The position numbers and the translations under genes were made by a program. Under the pieces are notes generated by a model. It was not told where the DNA came from, searched no databases, and saw nothing but the letters and a program-made list of their open reading frames with translations. Below, piece by piece: positions 1-7,395 of a stretch of 64,000 nucleotides of DNA. The stretch is from Timonella corticicola (GTDB lineage Bacteria; Actinomycetota; Actinomycetes; Actinomycetales; Cellulomonadaceae), in assembly GCF_042683685.1 (NCBI RefSeq), contig NZ_JBHUOP010000003.1, positions 1 to 64,000 on the forward strand. The letters are read 5' to 3'. The first letter of the stretch is position 1. Each line of letters starts with the position of its first letter.

Positions 1-386
1 GGTATGAGACACAACCAGGTGCACCCTACTTGGCATTAACAATCAAACACACTATTGAGATATCAAACAACAACCACACACCAACCCAAACCCCCACAAC
101 AGCAGGAACCCAAACCGGGGCAACCTCTCAACCCTATTCCATACCGTCTTATCGAAGCAAACCACACCACTGCGATCTGAACCACAATTTAACGGGGAAT
201 CTAGAGAAGATTTAGGCGAGACTTTCCATTTTCTGGAGCGTCTCGCCGACATCTAAAATACTACGCGCTTTATACCGAGTTTTTCAAACGCGAAAACGGT
301 GACCGTGCACACACCTTTTCGCTGCCCCACTCCGTGATTTCATGCAATTTCACGGTCCGGTGGCGACAACAAAGCTACCGGAGGAT
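1..386. other. Left-edge region without a convincing gene
   Basis: The stretch is AT-rich compared with the rest of the window and no reading frame in it has a ribosome site or family resemblance. An 8-bp inverted repeat (arms 215-222 and 240-247, GGCGAGAC/GTCTCGCC) may be a weak terminator for the minus-strand GNAT gene to its right or for a gene beyond the left edge. Confidence 0.5.
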
Positions 387-857
387 CTAGACCAGCGGAT
401 AGACGAAGAACAGCGACGTCTCGAACTGCTGGTAGATACCGTACGGCGGGAGTTCCTGATATCCACGCGACCTATACAGACCTACCGACTCTGGTTGACC
501 GCTCCCTGACACCAAGACCACCTGGTCAAAACCATGCGCTACCGCGATCCTGTGGGCCTCGTCGACAAGCAGATGCGAAAGTCCGCGACCACGGAACTCG
601 GGGCGTACGAACACCTTGCGCATCTCGACTGTCCGACCGGGGCCAAACACCTCCTCGACACCAGTCTGATCAACCAACGCCACACATCCAACCGGAGTGC
701 CTTCCTCATCGTGCATGACAGAGAAGGAAACGAGGCCTTCAGGAGCAGGTTCGTTCAAGGTTAACGGGGAGTCATAGCGAGCGGAGAGATCGGCACTTTG
801 CTCGTTGCGCAGTTGAACCGCATCAGGGTTCTCCCATTCGACCTCTTGAATCTTCAC
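387..857 (-). CDS. GNAT family N-acetyltransferase
   Basis: A 156-residue protein of the GCN5-related N-acetyltransferase fold, expected to transfer an acetyl group from acetyl-CoA to an unidentified amine. The acetyl-CoA loop is visible as VRPEFRGRGLSHLLVDEA (the Q/RxxGxG/A pattern), preceded by a beta strand with VEMRKVF and followed by the C-terminal segment with GLYRSRGY typical of the fold. The GTG start at 857 is chosen because AGGAG lies six bases before it; an upstream in-frame extension to 980 lacks a ribosome site. The gene follows the purine operon but is separated from it by a strong terminator at 1001-1036, so it is probably transcribed on its own. The substrate cannot be told from sequence. 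Confidence 0.85.
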   Translation of the reverse strand: MKIQEVEWENPDAVQLRNEQSADLSARYDSPLTLNEPAPEGLVSFSVMHDEEGTPVGCVALVDQTGVEEVFGPGRTVEMRKVFVRPEFRGRGLSHLLVDEAHRIAVAHGFDQVVLVSGSGQPESVGLYRSRGYQELPPYGIYQQFETSLFFVYPLV

Positions 858-1000
858 AGAACACTCCTCTTGTCCAAGATGACGGTAGTCCGCACCCCGC
901 AGGACCATACATAAGCCATCAACAGATTTTACGGACACTTCCTGCCCGCGCAGTAGACAAAACCACTGTGACCCGACCAACCCAACCTAAGCCCGAGAAA

Positions 1001-1036
1001 ACTGGCCGGTACCGCAGCAGGGCGGTACCGGCCAGT
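1001..1036 (-). terminator. Terminator of the purine operon
   Basis: A perfect 15-bp inverted repeat (arms 1001-1015 and 1022-1036, loop of six) directly follows purQ in the minus direction and leads into a T-rich stretch on that strand. It ends the purD-C-S-Q transcript. Confidence 0.85.
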
Positions 1037-1049
1037 GATCAAGCGAAAC

Positions 1050-1763
1050 TCAAGCGTTTACGAGTCCACTCAGTACGGAGGTGAAGAAACCGAGTCCGTC
1101 GACTCCGCCGCGGGCACTCGCACCGTCATCCACTCCGAAACCTGCTTCGACAGCATGCTCAGGGTGCGGCATCAGGCCAACGACGTTGCCGCGTTCGTTG
1201 GTAATTCCGGCGATGTTGCGGCGCGATCCGTTGGGGTTCCACCCTTTGTACCGGAAGGCAACGCGGCCTTCGGCCTCAAGTTCATCGAGGGTGTGCTCAT
1301 CAGCGACGTACTGGCCGTCCTGGTTCTTGAGCGGGATGATGATCTCCTGGTCCTTTGCGTAGTTGCGGGTCCACGCTGTTTCATTGTTTTCCACAACCAG
1401 GGTCTGCTCACGGCAGATGAAGGAACGGTGATCGTTCTTGATCATTGAGCCTGGCAGCAGGTGAACCTCAGTAAGGACTTGGAAGCCGTTGCAGATTCCG
1501 AGTACCGGAAGCCCGCCGTTTGCTGCGTCTACAACCTTCTCCATGACTGGCGCGAAGCGGGCAATGGCTCCTGCACGTAGATAGTCACCGTAGGAGAACC
1601 CACCGGGGAGCACCACGGCGTCAACGTTCTTGAGGTCGGCTTCTGCATGCCAGAGCGAGACTGCCTCCGCCCCAGCCAGGCGCACAGCGCGGGCAGCATC
1701 ACGATCATCGAGCGTTCCGGGGAACGTGATCACACCGATGCGGGCCTGTGCTATTGCGGACAT
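1050..1763 (-). CDS. purQ: Phosphoribosylformylglycinamidine synthase subunit PurQ (glutaminase)
   Basis: The glutamine amidotransferase subunit of the small three-part FGAM synthase (PurS, PurQ, small PurL) in step four of purine synthesis; it releases ammonia from glutamine and passes it to PurL. The 237-residue length fits. The class I amidotransferase nucleophile is Cys91 in LGICNGFQ, and the catalytic His/Glu pair lies in MPHPEHAVE near residue 207. The start codon overlaps the purS stop by one base (TGATG), so the two are translationally coupled. Unusually, purL is not the next gene: a terminator and a GNAT gene follow, so PurL must be encoded elsewhere. Confidence 0.97.
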   Translation of the reverse strand: MSAIAQARIGVITFPGTLDDRDAARAVRLAGAEAVSLWHAEADLKNVDAVVLPGGFSYGDYLRAGAIARFAPVMEKVVDAANGGLPVLGICNGFQVLTEVHLLPGSMIKNDHRSFICREQTLVVENNETAWTRNYAKDQEIIIPLKNQDGQYVADEHTLDELEAEGRVAFRYKGWNPNGSRRNIAGITNERGNVVGLMPHPEHAVEAGFGVDDGASARGGVDGLGFFTSVLSGLVNA

Positions 1764-2023
1764 CAGGCAACCTCTCCGGATGCGTCCTTTACTGACACAA
1801 CATCCTCAATGACTGGGTTTGAGAGGACGGTCTCTGCAGCTTTACGTGCGGTTTCGAGGATTTCCGGGGTGACGTCACCCTCGACCTCGAGCTCGAAACG
1901 CTTACCTTGGCGGACTGAAACAAAGCCTTCGAATCCGAGACGTGGGAGGGCGTTTGCAACGGCCTTTCCCTGCGGGTCCAGAATCTCGGGCTTTGGCATT
2001 ACGTCGACGACTACGCGTCCCAC
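1763..2023 (-). CDS. purS: Phosphoribosylformylglycinamidine synthase subunit PurS
   Basis: A small (86-residue) structural subunit that bridges PurQ and PurL in the FGAM synthase complex. The sequence MGRVVVDVMPKPEILDPQGK at the N-terminus is characteristic of actinobacterial PurS, and the later VRQGKRFELEVEG segment fits the ferredoxin-like fold. Two GTG codons lie close together: the one at 2023 has AGGAG four to five bases upstream, whereas the one at 2029 overlaps that ribosome site, so 2023 is preferred. Overlaps purQ by one base. Confidence 0.94.
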   Translation of the reverse strand: MGRVVVDVMPKPEILDPQGKAVANALPRLGFEGFVSVRQGKRFELEVEGDVTPEILETARKAAETVLSNPVIEDVVSVKDASGEVA

Positions 2024-2138
2024 GGGCACTCCTGTTGGTACGAGGAAATCCTTTAGAAAAGGGGTAGCGACCCCAGTCTATCTGTGATGCGCTCTGGTTC
2101 TAAGCCACGCCCATGATACGGATCGTTAAGACTCTTCC

Positions 2139-2155
2139 GATTGGCGACGAGTCGG
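2139..2155. repeat. Dispersed GACGAGTCGG element, copy 1
   Basis: ATTGGCGACGAGTCGG lies in the purC-purS gap, just downstream of purC. Near-identical words recur in several other gaps of this window (for example 3147-3162, 30782-30797, 52081-52096, 61377-61392). Confidence 0.6.
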
Positions 2156-2173
2156 TCACGTAGAGTGCGGCAA

Positions 2174-3115
2174 CTAGAGTTCGATGACCTGACCGGTCAG
2201 GCGAGTATAGGCCTCAATGTAACGCTCTTGGGTTGTCACGATGACCTCGGCAGGTAGTGCTGGCGGCTCTCCGGTGCGGTTCCAGCCGGATTCCGGCGAG
2301 GCCAACCAGTCGCGAATGTACTGTTTGTCGAAGCTGGCTTGCGCACCGCCCGGCTTCCAGAGTTTCAGATCCCAGAACCGCGACGAGTCAGGTGTCAGCA
2401 CTTCGTCCCCAAGTAGGATCTGACCGGTTTCAGGGTCGGACCCGAACTCGAACTTCGTGTCAGCAAGGATAACCCCACGATTTCGCGCGATTTCCTCCGC
2501 CCGACCGTACACCTGCACGGTGAGATCTCGCAGGATCTCGGCAGCGGCCATACCCAAACGTTCCGCGACCTGCTCATAGGTTATGTTCTCATCGTGTTCG
2601 CCGACCTCGGCCTTTGCGGCGGGAGTGAAGATTGGCGCCTCAAGGCGCGATCCATCTTCAAGCCCTTCGGGCAGCGGAACCCCGCACACGGTTCCGTCGG
2701 CGGTGTACTCGACAAGCCCGGACCCGGTCAGGTAGCCGCGTACGACGCATTCGACGGGGAACATCTCGAGGCGGCGGCAGATCATCGCCCGCCCATCGAC
2801 CTCGGCGGGGACCAGCCCGTCGGTTGGCGATGACGACACCTCAGTAGACACAACGTGGTTGCCCACGATGTCGGAGAACTGGTCAAACCACCACAAACTC
2901 AGCTGGGTGAGGACCTTGCCCTTGCCCGGAATCCCGGGGCTGAGAACATAGTCGAACGCGCTGACCCGATCCGATGCGACCACCAGCACCACATCGCCCA
3001 GCGGGTGTGCTCCACCGAGCGTCTCAGTGTCCGGCACGTACAGGTCACGCACCTTGCCCGAATACGTGTGCTTCCATCCAGGCAGGTCAGCGGTGGTCAC
3101 GTTCAGTCCGGACAT
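2174..3115 (-). CDS. purC: Phosphoribosylaminoimidazole-succinocarboxamide synthase (SAICAR synthase)
   Basis: ATP-dependent joining of aspartate to CAIR to give SAICAR in purine biosynthesis. The 313-residue protein carries the YSGKVRDLY signature near the N-terminus, the nucleotide-binding region VVLVVASDRVSAFDYVLS, and the family motifs ECVVRGYLTGSG and ADTKFEFG. The ATG at 3115 is chosen because AAGGAG lies upstream at good distance and SAICAR synthases begin close to the SGKVRDLY motif; the longer frame to 3211 would run through the purD-purC gap. It is the second gene of the purD-C-S-Q cluster. Confidence 0.97.
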   Translation of the reverse strand: MSGLNVTTADLPGWKHTYSGKVRDLYVPDTETLGGAHPLGDVVLVVASDRVSAFDYVLSPGIPGKGKVLTQLSLWWFDQFSDIVGNHVVSTEVSSSPTDGLVPAEVDGRAMICRRLEMFPVECVVRGYLTGSGLVEYTADGTVCGVPLPEGLEDGSRLEAPIFTPAAKAEVGEHDENITYEQVAERLGMAAAEILRDLTVQVYGRAEEIARNRGVILADTKFEFGSDPETGQILLGDEVLTPDSSRFWDLKLWKPGGAQASFDKQYIRDWLASPESGWNRTGEPPALPAEVIVTTQERYIEAYTRLTGQVIEL

Positions 3116-3146
3116 CGGCTTCTCCTTGTGTATTACGGTGAGGTTC

Positions 3147-3162
3147 ATTGCCGACGAGTCGG
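3147..3162. repeat. Dispersed GACGAGTCGG element, copy 2
   Basis: ATTGCCGACGAGTCGG in the purD-purC gap, upstream of the purC ribosome site. It differs from copy 1 by one base. Confidence 0.6.
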
Positions 3163-3197
3163 TTGCGTCCCGTCGGCCACATACGTTGTGTGTGCGT

Positions 3198-3219
3198 GCG
3201 GCTGGGAGCACCCAGCCGC
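3198..3219 (-). terminator. Hairpin between purD and purC
   Basis: A perfect 9-bp GC-rich stem (GCGGCTGGG with the loop AGCA) just past the purD stop. No U-run follows, so it is more likely an attenuating or mRNA-processing hairpin than a full terminator. Confidence 0.45.
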
Positions 3220-3225
3220 GCTGGG

Positions 3226-4527
3226 TTACGCGTTCGCAGGTGTGATCTCGCCGCGCGCAGCCTTCAGTGCGATGTCGGTGCGGTGATGTGAACCGCGCAG
3301 GTTGATCTGCTCAACACCGGCGTAGACGCTTGCTCGGGCAGCGTCCAAGTCATCGCCCAACGCAACCACCGACAGAACGCGACCGCCGCTGGATACGAGG
3401 GTGTCGTCGGCAATCTTGGTTCCTGCGTGAAGGACGTGAACGTCCTGCAGGGCATTCGCCTCGGCGATGCCCGTGATTGGGTCGCCGGTGACAGGGGTGC
3501 CGGGGTAGTTCTCGGAGGCGACGACCACTGTGATCGCGGTTTGCGGATGCCATTCGAGTTCAGGGAAATCCGCGAGTTCGCCGCGTGCGGCAGCGAGCAG
3601 TAGCGCCGAAAGTGGGGTCTTGAGGCGAGCCAACACGACCTGCGTCTCAGGGTCACCGAACCGGGCGTTAAACTCAACCACGCGCGTACCCTTGCTGGTC
3701 AGTGCGAGACCAACGTACAAGATTCCAGCGAACGGGGTACCGCGGCGACGCATCTCATCGATCGTGGGTTGCGCAATCGTGTCGATGACCTCCTGGGTCA
3801 ATCCCTCCGGCGCCCACGGAAGCGGCGAATAAGCGCCCATGCCACCGGTGTTCGGGCCTTCGTCGTTGTTAAGCGCGCGCTTGAAGTCCTGGGCGGGAGC
3901 GAGTGGGCGAACGTTCTCGCCATCCGACACGACAAACAGCGACACTTCCGGGCCGTCGAGATACTCCTCGATGACAACCCGGCCACCCTCGCCACGGTTG
4001 TCGAAGCATTCACGGGCATGCTCCAAAGCCGCCTCACGATCCGAGGTGACCACAACGCCCTTGCCTGCGGCCAAGCCATCGTCCTTGACCACATACGGCG
4101 CACCGAAGTCATCAAATGCAACGTTCACTTCATCAAGATTCGTGCAGACATACGGCTTGGCGGTTGGAACACCGGCTGCTTCCATGACCTCCTTGGCGAA
4201 AGCCTTGGAACCCTCAAGTCGAGCACCCTCCTTGGACGGGCCAAACGTAGGGAAACCCGCGGCACGAGTCGCGTCCGCAACTCCGGCAACCAGCGGAGCC
4301 TCGGGACCGATCATGATCAAGTCCGCGACCAGTTCCTGTGCGAGCCCCACGACCGTTTCAGGATCGTTGACGTCAATCGCATGCAAGGTGGCCACCTCGC
4401 CGATGCCGGGATTACCCGGGGCCGCGTGGATCTCGTGGACCAGGGTGCCCTGCGCAGTCTGCTCTGAGCTCAGTGAATGGACAATGGCGTGCTCGCGGGC
4501 ACCGGAACCGAGTACGAGGATTTTCAC
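3226..4527 (-). CDS. purD: Phosphoribosylamine-glycine ligase (GAR synthetase)
   Basis: Joins glycine to phosphoribosylamine using ATP, step two of purine synthesis. The 433-residue length is standard. Visible motifs are the N-terminal MKILVLGSGAREHAI, the IGPEAPLVAG segment, the ATP-grasp lysine region YVVKDDGLAAGKGVVV, and the metal-binding RFGDPETQ near residue 290. First gene of the purine cluster here; the MarR gene to its right is on the same strand but 80 bp away, so an independent promoter in 4528-4608 is likely. Confidence 0.97.
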   Translation of the reverse strand: MKILVLGSGAREHAIVHSLSSEQTAQGTLVHEIHAAPGNPGIGEVATLHAIDVNDPETVVGLAQELVADLIMIGPEAPLVAGVADATRAAGFPTFGPSKEGARLEGSKAFAKEVMEAAGVPTAKPYVCTNLDEVNVAFDDFGAPYVVKDDGLAAGKGVVVTSDREAALEHARECFDNRGEGGRVVIEEYLDGPEVSLFVVSDGENVRPLAPAQDFKRALNNDEGPNTGGMGAYSPLPWAPEGLTQEVIDTIAQPTIDEMRRRGTPFAGILYVGLALTSKGTRVVEFNARFGDPETQVVLARLKTPLSALLLAAARGELADFPELEWHPQTAITVVVASENYPGTPVTGDPITGIAEANALQDVHVLHAGTKIADDTLVSSGGRVLSVVALGDDLDAARASVYAGVEQINLRGSHHRTDIALKAARGEITPANA

Positions 4528-4608
4528 ACCGCGATTCTACCGTGATGCTCACCTCTCTCCCCTAGCCGTTCCACTTCGCGGGCGACCACCATGCGCACGG
4601 TGGCGGAC

Positions 4609-5121
4609 TCATGCGCTGAAGTCCGCTTGGCCGTTCTCAACGCTTTTGAGCCATCCAGAGAGGATCGACTCCAGCGTAGCCCGATCAGTTGCTGACAGGC
4701 CTTCCAGCAAGCGGGCTTCATTTGCCATGTGCTGCTCGAAGGCACGGTTGATGAGTTTTAGCCCGTCAGGAGTCAGACGAACCGTGCGGCTTCGACCATC
4801 AGTCGTCGAGGCTTCACGCACCACAAGATTCGCTGCCTCAAGACGGTCTAGCTGCTTACTGATTGCCCCCGAGGTGACCATTGTCTGCCTGGACAGTTCA
4901 GTGGGAAGCATTGTGAATGGCGCACCATTCCGGCGCAGGGTTGCGAGAATATCGAACTCGCCCTCGCCCAGTCCGTATTCCCTGTAAACCGCCACGATCT
5001 CATGACGAAGATAGTTTCCCAGTCGGCTGATACGACCGATGACGCCAATCGGCGAGGTGTCGAGGTCGGGGCGCTCTGACAACCACTGTCGTTGAATGTG
5101 ATCTACGAGATCTTGTTTCAC
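4609..5121 (-). CDS. MarR family transcriptional regulator
   Basis: A 170-residue winged-helix regulator. The DNA-binding segment runs from about residue 60 to 130: GEFDILATLRRNGAPFTMLPTELSR, the recognition helix region TSGAISKQLDRLEAANLV, and the wing VVREASTTDGRSRTVRLTPDG. It is divergent from an EamA-type exporter with only 38 bp between start codons, and that gap and the exporter start contain a strong palindrome (5146-5175), so it most likely represses both itself and the exporter. The effector is not evident. Confidence 0.92.
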   Translation of the reverse strand: MKQDLVDHIQRQWLSERPDLDTSPIGVIGRISRLGNYLRHEIVAVYREYGLGEGEFDILATLRRNGAPFTMLPTELSRQTMVTSGAISKQLDRLEAANLVVREASTTDGRSRTVRLTPDGLKLINRAFEQHMANEARLLEGLSATDRATLESILSGWLKSVENGQADFSA

Positions 5122-5145
5122 GGTGCCATTTTATCGCCTCGCACC

Positions 5146-5175
5146 GTAATATATCTTCCATGGAAGGTAAATTAC
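5146..5175. promoter_or_regulatory. Palindromic operator over the exporter start codon (probable MarR site)
   Basis: A 30-bp dyad centred between 5160 and 5161; its arms pair at 13 of 15 positions (core ATCTTCCATGGAAGGT). It spans the ATG of the exporter and the -10-like TAATAT at 5147-5152, so bound repressor would cover promoter and start together. The -10 lies seven bases before the ATG, suggesting a leaderless transcript. Confidence 0.75.
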
Positions 5176-6014
5176 GATGGGCGTTGATCGCAGCCGTGGC
5201 GCCGGTCACGTGGGGCCTCAACTACCTGGTGATCAAACAGTTCTTACCAGCCGACTTCTTCCTGTGGGGGGCCGCGCTACGCGCCCTGCCCGCAGGCCTT
5301 TTCCTTCTGGTCATCGCCCGTCGACTACCGCATGGTGACATGTGGTGGAAGTCAGCACTCCTCGGGATGATCAACATGGCAGGATTCTTCATCCTGATCT
5401 ACCTGTCGGCACAACTCCTGCCAAGCAACATCGCGGCATCGGTCATGGCACTCAGCCCCGTCGCCTTCCTGTTCCTGGCCTGGCCCATGAGCGGAGAGAA
5501 GCCGACAGCCTACAAGTTTGGCCTAGCGATCCTTGGAATCATTGGCGCGCTCCTGATCATCGGCGGAGCGCAGGGCGAGGTAAACCCATGGGGTATCGCG
5601 TCATCGCTGCTTGCCGTCACGCTCACCGCATTTGGCTCCCTGCTCAACAAGCGATGGACCGCCGGACAGCCCCTCCTTGCAACGACCGCGTGGCAACTCG
5701 TGTGGGCCGGACTCGCATTGACCATCATTGCGGCATTTTTCGAACCGTTCCCACCACTGACCGCGCAAACCCTCACTGGCTACTTCTACACGAGCATCCT
5801 CGCAACAGGGGTCGCATACGTCTGCTGGTTCGGGGCACTCGCGCGGATCCCTGCCTCAACCGTGGGCATCATCGGCCTTCTCAATCCCGTTGCGGGCGTA
5901 CTTGGCGGAACCCTGATCGCTCACGAGACCCTCGTTTTCGCACAGATGGCAGGCATCGTCGTTGTGCTTGCTGCAACCTACCTTTCGAGCAGGCCAGCCA
6001 AGACCAGAACCTAG
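5160..6014 (+). CDS. EamA/DMT-family transporter (ten-helix exporter)
   Basis: A 284-residue membrane protein of the drug/metabolite transporter superfamily, with ten hydrophobic segments in two EamA repeats (about residues 5-135 and 145-275). The first repeat shows PVTWGLNYLVIKQFLPADFFLWGA and the second FGSLLNKRW and LNPVAGVLGG, both usual for YedA/RhaT-like members. Such proteins usually export amino acids, metabolites or drugs. The ATG has no ribosome site and coincides with the centre of the MarR-type palindrome, consistent with a leaderless message. The adjacent MarR gene suggests substrate-responsive expression; the substrate is unknown. Confidence 0.9.
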   Translation: MEGKLRWALIAAVAPVTWGLNYLVIKQFLPADFFLWGAALRALPAGLFLLVIARRLPHGDMWWKSALLGMINMAGFFILIYLSAQLLPSNIAASVMALSPVAFLFLAWPMSGEKPTAYKFGLAILGIIGALLIIGGAQGEVNPWGIASSLLAVTLTAFGSLLNKRWTAGQPLLATTAWQLVWAGLALTIIAAFFEPFPPLTAQTLTGYFYTSILATGVAYVCWFGALARIPASTVGIIGLLNPVAGVLGGTLIAHETLVFAQMAGIVVVLAATYLSSRPAKTRT

Positions 6015-6079
6015 CGCAGGCCTTGCACAAGAAGTTCACCGACCCTCCACACGCCGTTCTGTGGACAACCCTAGACGGC

Positions 6080-6101
6080 TAACCTACGGTACCGTAGGGT
6101 A
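6080..6101. promoter_or_regulatory. Palindrome upstream of the desaturase
   Basis: TAACCTACGGT followed by ACCGTAGGGTA is a 22-bp dyad with one mismatched pair, 84 bp before the desaturase start. Its form is that of a TetR-type operator, but no cognate regulator gene is adjacent. Confidence 0.55.
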
Positions 6102-6185
6102 AGGAGCGTCAGGGGTTGTATTTCATGCTTTCTCCGGCAACACCAGCACAATTCCATGCAGCTTCCACGTTCGACGGAGAACCAT

Positions 6186-7298
6186 ATGACCACAACCACC
6201 CTTCTCCCTGCGCACCCAAAATCAGGCACGCGCCGCCGCGGCACAGCAGGAACCGCAAACTACACCCGTGTCATCGCGGAGATCAAACAAGCCGGCCTGC
6301 TCAATCGCACCAAGGGTTTCTACATCACCCTGTTCATCGTCTTGATGGTTTCCCTCAGCGGCCTCATCGCCGGGTTCTTTCTACTCGGTGACAGTTGGTT
6401 CCAATTGCTGATAGCTGCCGGGTTGGGAGTCGTGCTCACGCAGATCTCGTTCATCACCCACGAGGCCGCACACCGGCAGGTCTTCAGCTCTGGCCCCGCA
6501 AATGACCGTGCAGGCCGCATTCTCGCCAACGCGTTCGTCGGCATCAGTTACCAGTGGTGGATGAACAAGCACACCAAGCACCACGCAAACCCCAACACAG
6601 TGGGTAAAGACCCCGACATCGAACGTGACACCATCTCGTTCCAGGTAGAGGACGCGGTCAAGCAGAAGGGCTTCTCCGGCTGGCTGACCCGCCGCCAAGG
6701 CTACCTGTTCTTCCCCCTCTTGACACTCGAGGGCCTCAACCTGCACAAGCAGTCACTTGCCTACCTCCTCACCGGCGAAAAGGTAAAGAACCGCGGGCGC
6801 GAGATCACCACGATCATGATCCGTCTGACCGTATATACCGCAGTGGTCTTCTGGTTCCTTCCCCTTGGTTTAGCCATCGCGTTCCTTGCGGTTCAACTCG
6901 CCGTCTTCGGGGTATACATGGGCGGATCGTTCGCGCCCAACCACAAGGGAATGCCGCTCATCGACAGGCTCACCACCGTTGACTTCTTCAGCAGGCAGGT
7001 GCTGACCTCGCGCAATATCGGAGCACGCACAACCACTGGGAACTGGTTCCTCGCGATGTTCTACGGTGGGCTGAACTACCAGGTCGAGCACCACCTGTTC
7101 CCGTCCATGCCGCGCCCGCACCTAGCGGCGGCGAGCAAACTCGTACGCCAGTACTGTGAGGAGTTCAAGGTGCCCTATACAGTCGCCACGATGCGAGAGT
7201 CCTACGCTCAGGTCATCACCTACCTCAACAAGGTGGGGCTCTCCGGTCGCGATCCGTTTGAATGTCCCATGGTGACGCAACTCCGCCCCAACTTCTAA
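6186..7298 (+). CDS. Membrane fatty acid desaturase
   Basis: A 370-residue di-iron acyl desaturase that inserts a double bond into membrane fatty acids using O2 and an electron donor. The three histidine boxes are present: HEAAH at residues 92-96, HTKHH at 129-133 and QVEHH at about 299-303 followed by LFPSMPRPH. Hydrophobic pairs at about 45-67, 71-90 and 215-255 give the usual four membrane spans. The third box with Gln before the histidines places it in the front-end/linoleoyl-CoA-type branch also seen in mycobacterial DesA3-like enzymes. ATG at 6186 is chosen over 6156 because GGAG lies six bases upstream. Stand-alone gene, ended by the 7312-7343 hairpin; the palindrome at 6080-6101 is a candidate control site. 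Confidence 0.93.
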   Translation: MTTTTLLPAHPKSGTRRRGTAGTANYTRVIAEIKQAGLLNRTKGFYITLFIVLMVSLSGLIAGFFLLGDSWFQLLIAAGLGVVLTQISFITHEAAHRQVFSSGPANDRAGRILANAFVGISYQWWMNKHTKHHANPNTVGKDPDIERDTISFQVEDAVKQKGFSGWLTRRQGYLFFPLLTLEGLNLHKQSLAYLLTGEKVKNRGREITTIMIRLTVYTAVVFWFLPLGLAIAFLAVQLAVFGVYMGGSFAPNHKGMPLIDRLTTVDFFSRQVLTSRNIGARTTTGNWFLAMFYGGLNYQVEHHLFPSMPRPHLAAASKLVRQYCEEFKVPYTVATMRESYAQVITYLNKVGLSGRDPFECPMVTQLRPNF

Positions 7299-7311
7299 AC
7301 CACCTAAGCGC

Positions 7312-7343
7312 AAAGGGCTGGAACCATGTGGTTCCAGCCCTTT
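7312..7343. terminator. Bidirectional terminator between desaturase and purA
   Basis: A perfect 14-bp stem (AAAGGGCTGGAACC) with a four-base loop, flanked by A on one side and T on the other, between converging genes; it can serve both strands. Confidence 0.88.
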
Positions 7344-7395
7344 GACGTATGCATTCACCCACTGCCAAAGACAGTGAACGCCACAATCGGGAGTA

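Noticed and set aside
30..215. Plus-strand ORF of 61 codons at the left edge
   Set aside because: Thr/Asn-rich composition, no ribosome site, no family resemblance; likely chance in AT-rich DNA.
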